64,000 nucleotides of DNA from Tomocerus qinae (Eukaryota; Arthropoda; Collembola; Entomobryomorpha; Tomoceridae). This document shows positions 12,477 to 27,000 of the stretch, in pieces. Made by a program: the position numbers and the translations under genes. The stretch spans positions 63,957,884 through 64,021,883 of the forward strand of contig CM034547.1 of assembly GCA_020055645.1 (NCBI GenBank), written 5' to 3'. Below the pieces are notes generated by a model, which saw only the letters and a program-made list of their open reading frames with translations, searched no databases and had not been told where the DNA came from. The number at the start of each line of letters is the position of its first letter. Within the stretch, counting starts at the first letter, position 1.

Positions 12477-14168
12477 TCAGTTTCTGCCTAGTTGCTTCGT
12501 ATTACTTACTTACGTTACGTTAGTGCTACAGTTGTTACTTTACACCACACCGCTCCTCTGTCTATGATGAAAAAGATACATGCTTTTAAGAGTGGGAGGG
12601 GGAGATCCATGTCAAACTCTTCTCTTTCACGCACCAAAATTTTGACGTTTCTAAATCAACTCGGTATCAAAATGCGAGGTGTGACTATAAAGACTCCTAC
12701 CTATTGACATTGCTACTCTATGGCTCTGTGATGTGGGTGAGTGAGGAAAGTGAAAGATCCCAACCCAACGGTTGCGGTTTTATAGCCAAACTTAAACAGA
12801 ACTGAATTGAACTGAACAGTGGGAGAGAACCATTGAATATAAAGTTATTTAATCATTTACATTGTTGAACTGAATTGAAACTCTTTAGGACTCACTTCCC
12901 TTCACTCTCTCCTACCCGCTCAATAGTTTCCCTTTGAATTTGTCACAATCATGAGCTACTTACTTCATTCCCCTTCCTATATGTCAGCAAACATGATTGC
13001 TCGACACAAGTAACATTCAAACATCCTCGTCTGTCAAATTGCTACCCGTGACGCTAATGCTGATTTATACCAACGTCTAGACCTAATACATCGCTATGTA
13101 GTGTAGAAAATATCTTTTGGAGACTTAAGTGTAGAGCAAATACCATGTAGAAGGACAATAACTATTTGATAATACCTAAATATCTTTAGATCTTCATAGG
13201 TGTGCTAAATTCCATGAAATTATTCTTTGTAGACAGAGTTGAGCCACAGGGCGTAGACAATACCTAATTAAGTTATTAAGAATAGCAAATTGTAGTTTCT
13301 TTGTATACATCAGTCTGAGTGTTGAGAGTTGTGTAGAGTTATTTAATAAAAAGTAGTAAAAGTAATGAAGTTGAGATTAAGAGACAATTGCAAGTTGCAA
13401 CTTCCTCTGCAATAATGTATGGTTGTGCCTGCCTAGCAAAACTTTCCCCTTGTTGACTTTCCCAAGTATTTTCATTTTTCCTGACATCTTCCCGTTTTTT
13501 ATTTACATCGGAGTATGTATCGCATGTAAATCTCTCCCCACGCCGTTATGTTGCTGTTGCTTTCCAGTTTGGCTCTAACTGGATGCATGTTATAGAGTGC
13601 AGGCTCTACAAACATATTTTTATTTATATGCAGATGGAAAAGTTGATGGAAAAATTGGAAATATGTTTTAATGTGAAATGTTTGGAAACAAGAATTTTTA
13701 TGGGCTTTTCCCACTATCTACTATCTACATAATGTCGAAAACTTCATAAAATGAAATTGGGTTTCCCCTGTACACAAGCTGCAATGTTGTATGGCTATAA
13801 ATTACTGAAATTGCATAGAGAGTTGATTCTTCTCTTGACTTTGTGGTAAAAATGCACTGATGCTAACTGCTGCTGGCTTAGATTAAGTAGTGTACATTAT
13901 TATATTTCTATTAGATATAGCGGAGCTATATGGTTCGTTAGAGTTAGGTATGTCTAATGGAATGTTGTGAGCCATCACATAAGCCAACTAATCGTAAGCT
14001 ACATATAGATCACACCAGCACACTGCTACCTTATAAAGTTAATAATGCATTTATATAGGTACTAAACCAAGGAGAATAGAATAATGGGAGAGAGATGAAC
14101 AAGAGTTATTTCAATATACGGACACACACAACACACACCAGACCACTCACAATACATTCAACTCGGCT

Positions 14169-14322
14169 GTTGTCTTGTCTTAAGAGGAAAATTCATTATG
14201 GGATTCCTATTCCTTAAGTCTGCCCAAGAAACTTACCCGAACCAACAACCAAATAAGTAGTGGCACGGCACACTACATTTCCAGTACATTATTACTTGCC
14301 TTTATTCCTAAGACAAGACAAC
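14169..14322. repeat. Spaced inverted repeat
   Basis: GTTGTCTTGTCTTAAG at 14169-14184 pairs with its near-complement CCTAAGACAAGACAAC at 14307-14322 (15 of 16 positions). The 122 bp between them has no coding capacity. It may be a worn miniature transposon or a chance inverted repeat. Confidence 0.4.
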
Positions 14323-17300
14323 ACCATGCCACACACACAAGACTGGGCCAAGAGAAAAGCAAACGAACTCTGTATAACTCTGTAGTACTTTGTAGTAGAG
14401 CAGTTAAGCTGAAGCATGGCATCCTACAAAATAAAGAATACCACCACGAGCTAGACATGACCATCGAAACTCAGAGGAAACATACCTAAAGCTACCTACC
14501 AATGTGGAATCTATGTATATATGTACCTCCTGACGATCAGCACTGGAGTTAACTTGAGGACAAAGCAAATTACTCGGAAAAGATATACACATAGGTACTT
14601 GGAAAACAAAACATATCGACATATAATTCTGTGTGACCAACTAAATGTGTTCAACTCCTGTTTAGTTTGGGAATCGGATATATTAAATGTAGTCGTCGGC
14701 CACTCTAGTTTGTGTCCTTTAGGTTGCTATTATTAAAGTTTTCAGTTTACTTAGCAGAGAGTAGTAAAGGATTAGAGACACTATAGAGTAGGTTTGTGTC
14801 CGGACGATTTTAAGCCGACTGTTTGCATTGGTTATGTTAGGTTAAGAATTAGAATGGTGGACCCATGCAAACTAGACGTATGATTGTACTTATGCGAATG
14901 GACCTACTATTTGTGGTGGAGGTATTTCTAGGAATCTAATAACAGTAATAAGAATGAGATATCTTTAGTGTATAGAGAGATAGTCTGTCTACCTCTACTG
15001 TCTGTCCATAAGTAGGAGAGTAAATAGTAGTAGTAGTGTATATTATTTCTGTGTGTAGTGAGTGGAGGTCTGTGTAAAATATAGAAGAGCGAGCACTCAA
15101 CTTTTGCTCGGTCGATTTGGAGATGATCAGAGAGAGAGCGAAGACAAACGGAACGATTGTCATAACTAGCGCTAGAGCATTTTCGATAACCACAGAAGCA
15201 ATTAGAGTGGCCCTTAATGACAGTGTAGTCATCCTGATCGGATGTCTTTCGGCACTCTAATTACCGTCATACAGGCCACCTGAGTCCGTATTGGAACTAC
15301 CCTCAATGTGGCTTTTATTGCTCTGTGCTTCGCTGTATTGCACATTCAACGAGTACGAACGATTCCGTTCAACTCAACTTCCCCAACAAATATCGCTATG
15401 GTTTGCATTTTATAAATTGAGCTTTTGGACAGCAAAATACCCCTTGTGGTCCATTCCTAGCTAGCACTACTATACACAGAGCTATATACTCTCCTACTCC
15501 TACTGCTGTACTGTACTACAAATACAGAGGACACGCTAACTTTTCTTGTAACTAAACATGGGTACACAGCCCGCGACCAAAATGCACTAGCTTACTACAT
15601 AATAGTGATACTGGTAGTAGTGGGAACGAGGCATTCTCAGTACTGACTCCTCTGTCTGTATATAATGTACAAATGGGAAAGTTGTACATATGTAGGGAGC
15701 TAAGCTGTAAGTAATGCAGTTGTGTACACATTTATACATAGTATATGGGATGAGGACAGGAGAATATATAGCACTGCGTGTCTGCCTGCGTTTTGTGTCT
15801 AACTGTATTCCATTCCAGTAGTAGTAGTCTTTTTTATCTCCATCAATCGAGAGGAAAAAGCAAGGCAAGCAAGGAAGTAGGGAAAGGAGTCTGACTGAGT
15901 TCTGTTGGTGTATGTAGAGTTATAAGTCAAGAGAAGCCTTGCGCTCACGTTTTTCGTTCTTTAGTCTTTGTTCGCTCGTCTCTACTCTACTAAACTAAAC
16001 TAAACTCCTTTCAGTCACTCACTCAAAACAGTCAACTGAAGACGGGAGTCGTTGGAGGAGAGACGAGACGAGAACACACAACTCCTTTTTATTCCGTATT
16101 GACTTCGTCGCGGACGTTTGAACGTCAAACGGGCTTTCTCCCAGTTTCCTTTCAACTCACGACACACTAGGGTATCGCGTCTTCTCCTAACACTTCTCTC
16201 CTGCACATAGCCACAACAACATTTATATATACAATCTCCAAGAAGAATTGTATTATTTTCCTTTCACTCTACCAAAAACTTTTGTTGTGCATCTCTGAAC
16301 TGTTCGATTCAAATTTCTATTCTACGTGTCTACTATCTTGTATTGTTTTGTGCCTATATATACTATTATTGAATATATGCAGTAGATGTTATATTATAGT
16401 GAAAGTGGGCTTTCACTTTATATCATACTATGTAAAGTACTGTCTTGGCGTGTTCTGTCGGTATGTAGACACTTACTTTTCACTGTCAACAACGTCAACG
16501 TCGCGACACAATAGAGTGAAATGCAACAAACACAGCACCTCTTGACTGTCTATGGCATATTATGAAGATTAGAAGTACATAGTGAGCAGAGACCAGGCAG
16601 CATCATACTTACTTACACTACATACGACACACACAATAACATTTCTTTATTCTATTCAAGTGCACATATTTAGCTGGGACGAGTGAGTGAGTGAGTGAGT
16701 GGCAGTGGCTAATACTCTCGTATAGGACATAGAGATAGAACTACATCTGCACATGCTGTATATTCTACTACTACATTATACAGTGCACACTTGCTGTCCG
16801 ATTATGTTGTGCTCCTCTCGCAACTCCACTATATTCTCATCTGTTCCGTTCTATTGTCGAAAGGGAAAGAAAAGAAACTACCTTTCCGCTCTTCAAATGT
16901 TCCGTCGTGGATGTTTATTGTCCGAGAGGATCTTTCTTGCCACCACCAGCGTCGGCTCTAATAGACTCTAGCTCGGCTTCCCAAGCACCACTCTACACAT
17001 AACATTCATATCATTCCGTGGCTCATTCTCTACACTAAAGTAAGTACGACACTCCACTCCACGTTTTATTTATAGTCCGACTGAATGAACCCAACCTTTC
17101 CAGCCTCCTTCAATCCAGCATCTTTGGCCTTACCCAACTAACATTAGCTAAAGTGACAACACACTTACTTCCACTCCCTCCACCACCTACCTCTAATTTT
17201 GTATCGAATTCAAACTTGAAAGATTTATCCAGAGGACAATAGGTCGTCTTTAAATAGAAATAAATTGCAGAATCCTGTAATTGCTTGTTACGAGAAGGAT

Positions 17301-20300
17301 TAAAATAGAAATATCCGCTAGTACCGAGAAAAGATATGACGCAGATTCATTAGCTCCTCTTTGTACACTGCATAAGTGCTTACATGTTTTCTTTTCATAG
17401 CTAATATACTAAAGTGGAGAACAACATAGGTTTTGTTGGGTACCTTTTATGTGACTCAGTTCGTTGTTGGGTATGTGAATGGAATGGAACCTGTTGTTGA
17501 CGTGGGGATGTTAAACCTCTTTCTAATCCATAAAAATGAATAATGAGTTCACATGTGGAGTGTGTCTTCTACCACGAAATGCTCAGCCCTCCTACAGTCT
17601 AAGTAAGTCCATCAGGTAGCCTTTATTGATCTTACTGTTTAGGTATGTGCATTTTTTCTCACTTCCATAACTTTTATTGTTCATGTACATATCCCATACA
17701 ATGTTCATCATTCTTAGTACCCTTCTCCAGCTTTATTCCATGACTCAATGGTAAATGTAGTCAAAAGTCGGTAGATAAAACTAGACAAAATTAAATAAAA
17801 TTTTAATATTCTATTGAGGTGCTGTTTTCGAAGGGTCGTAGCGATAATATGGTCGTAATAGCAGAGCATAAAATGAAGATGGATATTTGTAATTATTTGT
17901 TAAAATCTATATTGAATCCTTAAAATTATCAAAGTCCCATGCAATGCAGTAAGCACTTGCAGTCGTGACTAAAGCCAATAAACATTGACGATGCATCACA
18001 AGCGACATGAAATATAGGAAGACAAGATTATATTAGGGATTGCATTTTTTTTAAAGTGAATTGCAGAATGGGAGAAAGATGAAATAACCAAACTTATGGT
18101 ATTTGAGATATGCACCGACTTGCACTCCAATAGGATATTTCAAAGCGTTAAAATTCTGTTTGCTATCTATATGTCCCATTTACATTGGCCATTAAAATAC
18201 GAGTTAGTAATTTAACATTGCTAGTTCGTGAGTATCGACCATGTACTTTTTTTTTAGATATTTATCGGACATATTGTTCAGTAGGGAATGTGTTTCTGTC
18301 CTTGCACAATTTTAGACGCAACGATAGCCTAGGATGGAAGATCGGGTAATTTCCATTCTTTACTTACAAGTGCATGGGTAAGTAGTCGGATGGTAGTGCA
18401 GATATTGCATGCCACAGTGTCACAGATAGGGCTGGAGATAATGCAAAATAGAGAAGATAATAATGTTGACGTTACGTAAGTGTAATTGCACGAATGGCCA
18501 TAATTGAACGATATCGTTGAACATTGGAGAAGATTCCCAGTTAGACTGTGACAATATAGAAAAGTAAAAAAGAAGATTAGTTTAGTAAATATGTGAAGAT
18601 GTTTGTAAAGGAAAAAATAGAGTCCTAACATTCCCAGAATGCACATTATATTCTTGTTAAAGATTCTTCGTGTCTCAACTTGAGTTCTGTTTAGTGCAGT
18701 TAAACATTAAAGCAAATGATCACTTATCACTTTGTTTGTCAGCTTGCTTGTCCATTATCTAAATGGTTATTTTTATTTCGCTTTTATACAATCCTTAAAG
18801 GTTATTGTGGCTTGTCTATTCATTCCTACCCTTGCTCTCCCGTCTTAGCATTCACCTTTATTAGATTGCTCTTTTCTTAGCAACATTACCACAACCTAAT
18901 TAAAGGTCAACAGCTTTAATGTTCTTTTCTAACGAGGAATGCACTACAACACTATTTCTATTTATCTACATGTGTTCAGTTTCTGTTATTCCGAGACCAG
19001 AACATTGTCATCCTCTTTACCATAAAAGACAATTCCTTTTCTACTTATTGCACGTACGAGACATGTACTTACAATTACAATTAGCAATTGCATAAGATGT
19101 GAATGCTACTATTTTGCTCCATACTATTTACTCCACACTTCAAATTATTTGTTTCATCATTTCATTAGCTCAAGATAATTGTTTCTGCCCTTTATTTTGT
19201 GACTCTTTCAGCGCTTGGTCCATTCGTTTCCACCTTTTACCTATTATTTAGTGATTTATTTCGCATCTACTTGTATCTCTGACTGTGACTTGCCTGAAAC
19301 TATTCCCGTAAATCTTCAAGATGAAACATTTAATTGTATTTAATTTTATACCCATGTAGACAAGGATTTTATAAATGACTGAACGAGGCACCCAAATTGA
19401 CCCAATCCGGCAAATCCTTCTCAGGTTCAATTCTGTATACTGCAGCCAGATGAATCATATCACTCTGGCTTAGGCTATATTCACCAAAACGAAACTGCGA
19501 TAGGAAAATCAGAGCGATTTGTCGAAAGATTAAAAATACTTCGTACGTTTGTTCATGTAAATCAAATCTTTGTATGACCAAAGAAAATTCGGAATTATAT
19601 CAAATGTAGTACGTTACTTTTCACTTCTCTGCGATTCATATGCTTCATGTAAAAATATATATTACCATTACATACTTAAATGGTTCAAAATTTACCCATT
19701 CAAAAATTACAATAAACCTACTACTATTATGGCACTGGTCTACCGTGAGAATGGATCAATTTGTACTCCATACGATTTTGTTTGCAATCTCATAACAACC
19801 CGTCTATGAAAGATACGTCATAAATAAATGGAGTAGTATAGCAATGGTAATAGCTGTCTAAGCAGTAATTGCAAGCATCATTAGGCCATTAAATTGAAGG
19901 CTACTGAATATTTTGATTGTCTATTCACATGACTCTGAACTGAAGTAAATATAAGAATGCTTAAAGTAGGTATTGGGTTTACATTTAGGACGTTTTATTA
20001 GGTTAATGAATTTAGGTTTATTCTGTTAAGGTCTTGCATTTGTGTAATTTGTTTGCTTGTGAATGTCTTGAATTACATAAGAAAGGACGGAATGATAAAG
20101 ACGAATTCTTTGTGATCGTGGAGAGAGTAGATGGAGGTCGAAATGTAAGTATTTATGTATGTGCAGTAATTATTGAGTAAGGAAGTTAAAAAACATTTAT
20201 TGTGAAGCTTAACTTATTTATTTGAGTGGGGACAGTGTCTTATGTAGTTGGAATGCTTGTCTTTGGGAATTAAATGTAGTATGTGTATAATAACAGTGTT

Positions 20301-20921
20301 GAAAGTGTATTCTGGATATTTTGTTTGAAGTGGGACTTAATGAACTGCATTATTAATTAAATTCGTGTTAAAACAAGCAATTGAGTCCGAAATTAACTTT
20401 TAGTGCGTCATTTAGACAGTGGAATTATGTTTTAGACAGAGAATCGGGAAAACAGATGCTCGGCTAATGGCTAATTTCACGTCGAATTCATGTATATCTT
20501 ATACATAGGTAGGCGGTAGGCGTGCTATTAGTCTACTTCTTTACACTTACTCTTTCTTCGCAAAGCAAGTTATTGTTAGCCTGCTCTCTCGCCAAACTTT
20601 CTCTCTCTGGCGAAGAAGCTGGGTGAGAATGCCTATCAGCGTCTGTTGTATAAATTTTAAACAGCAGGCCCAGTAGCAGTAGTAAAGTATCTTTTTGTTT
20701 TTTATTATGTGAATCTGCTGTACACTTAAATTATATCGCTCCAGAGAAGATATTTTAAATGCAAATTTTAAGATTACAATGGTATGGAGTAGAATATGCC
20801 TCGTCCTAAATCCAAATCGGTGTTGTACGGAGCTTAGAAGCAGTGCTTATATCTTCTTAAATGTACCTACATGGACGAGTAGTTTGAGTTAATAAATCAT
20901 GAAATATTTTTTATGTTGCAG
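14323..20921. other. Gene-poor 5' flank of PKNOX
   Basis: No coding exon is recognised. A splice acceptor ending at 20921 opens the first visible PKNOX exon, so at least one untranslated upstream exon should lie in this stretch or further left. A donor-like AAAGTAAGTA near 17036-17045 is one candidate, but nothing ties it to the gene. A GTGA/GAGT tetramer run is at about 16681-16700. Confidence 0.5.
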
Positions 20922-21057
20922 GAAGGACTGAGGAGAAAGTGAATTAATCCTGAAATTAGTTTCATGGCGGAGGAACGGGAGAGATAACGTCCAGAGGAAT
21001 GGATGCTCAAGAAAACATTTGTAGTCGTAGTCGTAGTAGGCTGTGGCCTTACTGTTG
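20922..21057 (+). promoter_or_regulatory. PKNOX 5' untranslated region with two upstream ORFs
   Basis: A T-rich tract and GCAG ending at 20921 look like a splice acceptor, so transcribed leader probably starts at 20922. The leader contains a 7-codon upstream ORF (ATG 20964, stop 20985-20987) and a 19-codon one (ATG 20999, stop TGA 21056-21058). The second stop overlaps the first in-frame PKNOX ATG at 21058 (TGATG). Such an arrangement usually lowers translation of the main frame or makes it depend on reinitiation; that effect is inferred here. Confidence 0.55.
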
Positions 21058-24000
21058 ATGAAAATAAACGGCGGTATTATGAAAGAACGGAGCGGAGTTG
21101 AGAAAAAGATGGTTACCCCAGGTTATGAACATCCGTCTCAGCAAAGTGGTGGTCAAAGAGACGCTAATGTGGCCATCGCAGCCTCTCAACCGATACCCCC
21201 TCATGATCCTCAGTATCAAGATCAAGCCCGTTTTGAAGCTGACAAAAGGGCTGTTTACAAGTAAGACACAGTCGGAGAAATCTATTTCAGTCATCTCATA
21301 AATCTTTAGCACTGTGTTATTCGAGATCAAAGATTTCATTGAAAATCCACTCGGATCCCAACTCCTAACCTCTATTATTGTTTGTACAGACACCCGTTAT
21401 TTCCACTTCTGGCTCTGCTCTTCGAAAAATGTGAACTAGCAACGCAAACTGCAGCCGACTCCCCGATATCCGATAGCTTTCACCATGATTTAGAGGTAAG
21501 TCGTGCGTCTTGAATCAAACCATCTCACTTGAACAGGTTTTTTGCATTTTTATTGCAAATATGTATATACTTCCTCTTAATGTCCAATAGACCTAATATC
21601 TTAACTACAGATCCTCCAGGATGTACTTTATATGCCTATGTACATATTATTATTACTACATCTATCCTCCCTTCCACTTACACATCCCGTTCTCAGGCAC
21701 CAACTAGTACCTTGTCAAGTATGTATCACCACTTCCTGGCTTTAAACCAAAGCTAGGCAAGAAAAGTAATTCTTAACTCCTTCAAGTCCCAACTCCCTCG
21801 TGGGTTGTATATGCTTCATTCTTTCTATCCTTTTATTATTCCTCCTGCTCAAAATCAGCAGTTCACTTCCCTTTATTAGATTAAACACACACCTACCCCA
21901 CTCAACTCACTTTCTTAATATTATCAAATGTCATTATGCAAATCCCAACTTAATGCTAATAAAAATGAAAGAACTTTAATTAAAATTATTGAGACTCAAG
22001 AAGCCTAATAGCTAAAATTTTCTTCATTTTTCAGACAATGTCGCATTACCCAACTTGGCTCAACAAAACTAGTCAATACTAATGCAATGTTACATAATTT
22101 TATTAATAGTAAAATTAGGAATTATTTTTAATAGTAAAATTAGGAATTATTTTTAATAGTAACAATAGGAATTATTTTTAATAGTTTTTGATTTTATTTT
22201 TAAATCTCTACTTTGGATTTTTGAATCCCTTCCCACAATTGCTTTCTAACCCGGATACCGTATAAATACTTGTAGGTGTAATTGCAACATACAGTAATTA
22301 TAAATTAGGTACATATTCAACTTTTCTTTTCACATTACGTTTTTGTTAATTTACTTGTTTACTTTTCTGTGTAGGCTTTTGTGCAACATCAAGAGAGAGA
22401 CAGGAAGCCTTTTTTAGTTAACGACCCTGAAATCGATGGCTTGGTAAGACAGAACAAAGTATTCCGCAGATTTGTTTGTAAAATATTGAAAAATTGCTAA
22501 TATTATATTTCGTGGTGTAATTAGATGATCAAAGCTATACAAGTGCTTCGAATCCACCTTCTGGAACTGGACAAAGTTCAAGAGTTATGCAAGGATTTTT
22601 GTAATCGGTACATCACATGCTTGAAAGGGAAAATGCAAAGTGAGAATTTACTTCGGTCTGACTACTATGATGGAAACAATAGCGCTCACCTCAGCTCGCA
22701 CAGCAATAGTCCTCACAACTCATTTTCATCAAACGGTGAAATATCTGTATCGCCACCAAATAACAGCGTCTTCCATTTACACAACGTCGAAGCGCAGCCC
22801 TATCACCACCATTCAACTCCGAATCTCCAACACACCCCTATGATGCTTATGGGACATTCCTCGCCTGAAGACAATGACAGTAATCAACTTCCGGCTAATC
22901 CAGTTGGTATTCATGGAGGTACTCCACTTTCTCAAATCGGTGCCAACACTGCTCCGCTTACTTCCCAGGAGAACTTCCTTCAAGGTAAATCAGCATTACG
23001 AAAATGTGAACTTTCAAGTTGTCTCTGTTGTTCTCTTACTCGTTTAGTCGTTTCCATGATGGCGCAATGTGCCAATTGCAATTGTTTTTATTGTCTTCAC
23101 AGCTCCCCAAACTCCCAGTTCTGGAGAAGAAGAGGAGGACTTTTTAGGACGAAAGAAGCCCAAGAGAGGTGTACTTCCTAAACAAGCCACTTCCATTATG
23201 AGATCCTGGTTGTTCCAACATATAGTGGTAAACATTAATACTATATCATAAAATAAATGTTATAGTGTATATTATTACCTACGATGATTCAAACTTTATA
23301 GCATTGACTAATACTGTATGATGTATGTCTAATCTTCTCTATGAGTTCAAATATTAATAATCATCTGTATAGTGCAGTACACAAATTCAGAGTTATAACG
23401 TGAATTCTTATCTGTTTTATTAGCATCCTTATCCAACTGAAGATGAAAAGCGACAAATTGCAGGCCAGACTAATCTTACTCTCCTTCAAGTCAATAACTG
23501 GTTCATAAATGCTCGAAGAAGAATACTGCAGCCTATGCTAGACGCTTCTAATCCAGAATCTTCATCCAGTCCTAAGGTATTCATAAAATATTAATGCCAT
23601 TGGATAAACTTTCTTAAGATTTGTTTCCAACTACCAGTGTGGAAGAACTAATGGTTAATTAAATTTAAAATACATTTTTAATGCTAAATTCAGGTAAAGA
23701 AGATCAAAACACATGTAACAAAGCCAGCACTAAAGTATTGGTCAGATAATTTGGCTTCAATTGGTTCTGGTTCTATGGAAAATGCAGAAGGTACTCCAGG
23801 TTTAATTCAGAATGAAGGTGAGTTTTAAAATACATATCTGATTTCTATGTTAATGCATGTATACAGTTTTGAATGTTCCAGTTTGATATGTAATTTGGGC
23901 TTTTGTGTATTATGCAGATGATTCTAGCGAAGAGTCAGATGACAGTAGCAACGATGCGAATGACCTACTTATTGACAATAGTGATTCCTCTCACGAATGA
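21058..24000 (+). CDS. PKNOX: PKNOX/Prep, TALE-class homeobox transcription factor
   Basis: Eight coding exons join in frame: 21058-21260, 21390-21495, 22375-22443, 22525-22984, 23103-23227, 23424-23576, 23694-23817 and 23918-24000. They give 440 residues, close to vertebrate PKNOX1 (436). The Meis/PKNOX N-terminal domain, which binds PBC partners, lies at about 69-168, opening [15 protein letters not shown] and including the second block [20 protein letters not shown]. An acidic patch (287-292) precedes the three-residue-extended homeodomain at about 298-360, with the PYP loop at 323-325 and recognition helix WFINARRR at 347-354 (Ile349 at position 50). The sequence KRGVLPK before the homeodomain and RILQPMLD after it point to Prep rather than Meis/Homothorax. 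The tail is Ser/Asp/Glu-rich. The N-terminus is uncertain: ATGs at 21079 and 21109 are also in frame. The protein acts in the nucleus as a Pbx/Extradenticle partner. Confidence 0.95.
22104..22186. repeat. 26-bp tandem repeat in PKNOX intron 2
   Basis: About three copies of an AT-rich 26-bp unit containing AATAGT, TTAGGAATTATTTTT, within the 879-bp intron 21496-22374. Confidence 0.85.
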
Positions 24001-27000
24001 AGTCATGAATCCAATTTGATGATGAAGACTTTTGACTTAAGCATTTTGACATTTATATTAGAAGAAAAAAGAAAATTTTGTTGCTACGAAATATTTTTGA
24101 CTAATTGTTAAGTCTTGTTAACCATTATCTAGGGCTTCATCTTAAGAGTGTACGTGTATATTGTACTTACTACAAGTTGCACTTTTCAATCACTTCTCAA
24201 CTCAAATAGAAATATATAGGTAGAATTTGAGTAGATTAGGTTTTTCTTCCAGGAAAAAACTTTAACCTTTTCCTATATCATTACTATAGGTAAGGTTAGT
24301 CATATTAAATAATGACTATAAGTCTGTAAGTACATTACCTTGAAATGAACGCTTCAAGACGATTCTAAATTTCAAATTTGTCATTTTATTGTAGTAGTTA
24401 TAATTTTTTGTACTATTGTACGAATACGAATGACTAAACCTGTAGAATCAGGTGATAAACAATTATGATCTTCATTTATTGTTATAATTTTACACAAAGC
24501 AACGAAATATTTGTAGAATCAATCGATATAATTTTGCTCATGTCCACAAAGTTCCCAATCTTTCCATTTGCCAAAAGATCTCATTTTAGACAGTAATACC
24601 CTAAATAGTAATTGCTGTCTGGGATTGATTTATCCATTAATACTTGTGTACAAATACGAATGGCTGAAGCGAAACTTCTGTAAACCTAAATACCTATAAA
24701 TCTCGTTCTATAGGTGTAGCTACTACGTTTTTAAAATTACCTTGAAAGACAACATAAAAATAGTTTTCTTCGTACGTGTAGGTATAGTTGGTAGCTAGAA
24801 AGTTATGTAGTGCTTTCAAATAATAAATATTAATTGTTTATAATTTACCTTTTTATATCTTAAATAGTGCAGTCCATAACATAAACACAGGCTAATTCAA
24901 GGAAATTTACCAGTAATTCATCAATAATACTTTCAAATTAAGGATAAACATTCTAATTGTGATTTCCACATCATTTTAACAATTTAATTGACTCATTTAT
25001 AATATTTAGCATAATTATGGTGGTTAAAGACTTTTATTTAGAAAACAGCTAACGTTTGTCTAGGTACTTATTAAATAGAGACATTGTAGTGTTAGATTTT
25101 CTATATTGTTTTATATTGATTTTTGCCCATGATTTTGTTCAGTTTTGGGTTTATATGCTACATTCTTAATTGTTAATCTATGTTTATGTAAGAAGTACTT
25201 GTCAGTAGTTAATCAATCTTATACCTACACGTATACTCTTTTCGTAACGCAGTTATATAAATAGTGCTAACTAGTCATAAAATAACAGTGTTGAGAAATT
25301 AGTGTACCTTCAAGGTTTAATTAGCTAAAAAGGAAAAATGTGACCATGTTAGTTGTTAATACAAAAATGAAGATTCTGTGACCATTCAATAGTGAATGAC
25401 AAGGATATTTCCCAACTATGAACAACACACAGTTTTAATATGTAAATTAATTAGACTGATTGTGTTATTTTGAGATTGAATTGAAATACTAGCTTTTCTA
25501 CTGAAGAGTACAAACAATTAGTTACAGGAAATTCGTACCCAAAAGTGGACGAAATAAAAACTTGTGTATACTTTATGTTCTCCACTAAGTGCATTTTATG
25601 ACCACACCTTGTTGGACTAAATAATTCTGTTTTTAGATTTAGCATCCTTAAAGATCTGTCTTTACCAGCTTTATATAAATTGCTGTTTTATTCGTGGTTG
25701 CGACTGTCTTTGTAGCATTCACGGAAACCTTGTTATCGTTTCTGCTACAAATAACAATATTATACGAGATAAGCATGCAATATTAAACATTAGTAATATT
25801 GTGTATTATACTACTTACCAGAATACTCAAGTAATAATTATTACGTATACTAACTTCAAAAAATTACCAATTATTATTATATATATATGTAGGTAAATAT
25901 ACATTTAGTAAAATATAACTGTATTTCTCTGATTAAGAGCAGTAATATGGCATGACAAATACTACATATAAGGTAACAATAAAATAGTTAGTATAAAATA
26001 TTATAATGAATATACCTTATGTAACTAATGTATACTAAATCTCTTTCGAAAGTGTAACAGTTATTGTGTACTGTAGCTTACCATTTTAAATCGCACGTTG
26101 GCATAATATTATAATTAGTGGTTACTGTTTAACAAGGAAATCAATTTCCTGTTATTATTCGTGATTGGAAGGTTATTTTAAGTGGTAATGTCCTTAAAGC
26201 ATAATATTCTGACATTTTAAAGGACAATTTACTAGCTATGTTACAGAAATTGAATGAAAACTGCATAAGATTGTATGATATCTGTGTTAACAAGATAAAT
26301 TATGTATTTTATGGTATAAATGCTCTTGTATTTCCTTTCGTTTCGTTTTTCAAGTAGATTAATTGTATTGCTGAATATTACTTTGCGTACTTAGAATATA
26401 GCAATAATCTTTTTTGTCAACTCTTTATCACCTATTTAGTGTGTAGAAGAAAAGCATTTACAATGTGATATACTTTGCGATCAAATGTCTTCTTATTGAT
26501 ACTCATTATAATATTTGTAAATTAATTATCATAAGTTTTCTCTTTGCAGTTATTTAGTGGCTTATGAATTCTTGTACTACTAGAATTACTATGTATCGAG
26601 ATTACTTGTGCAGAGATTTTAATAAACAGAACAAAATGCATTTAATTAGAAAATTATGTCGTTCCCCATTTTTCATAAACATAGACAATGATCGTGATGT
26701 CCGCATGGAAAGAAGTGAATGTGGTAAGGACAATATCATTCATGTATAGAGTGGATATTTATTTCCAAGTAATATAGCTTTACATAGATTTATGTGAGAT
26801 GCCGCAAAAATACTAATCCAATTTCACACATACACGGTTTGCAAGTTTTGATAATACTATTGAATAAGGCATTAGTGTCGAAAGTCTGCGTAATTTTGTA
26901 ATCTAGTGTTATGCTCTTCAGTATACAAAAATGAGATTTTAGTATATTGTTTGATGTCTAAATAACTATTCGTTTGTGTGAAGTTTTGATCTAGATTTAC

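Larger units (their letters stand above)
4968..14168. other. Long gene-poor stretch
   Basis: No exon chain or conserved protein was found on either strand. The longest frame (minus, 5678-6070, 130 codons) is hydrophobic and low in complexity and lacks family motifs. Simple repeats occur: AG-rich at about 7704-7722, an ACTC tetramer run near 10150-10165, and a TCAACTCAAG direct repeat at about 12448-12475. The stretch may hold distal regulatory DNA or untranslated exons of flanking genes, but nothing shows this. Confidence 0.5.

Noticed and set aside
17036..17045. AAAGTAAGTA as the donor of an untranslated PKNOX exon
   Set aside because: A good donor word, but nothing else links it to the acceptor at 20921; transcripts would be needed.
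21049..21393. 114-codon minus-strand frame over PKNOX exon 1
   Set aside because: Opposite to a conserved coding exon; no family match.
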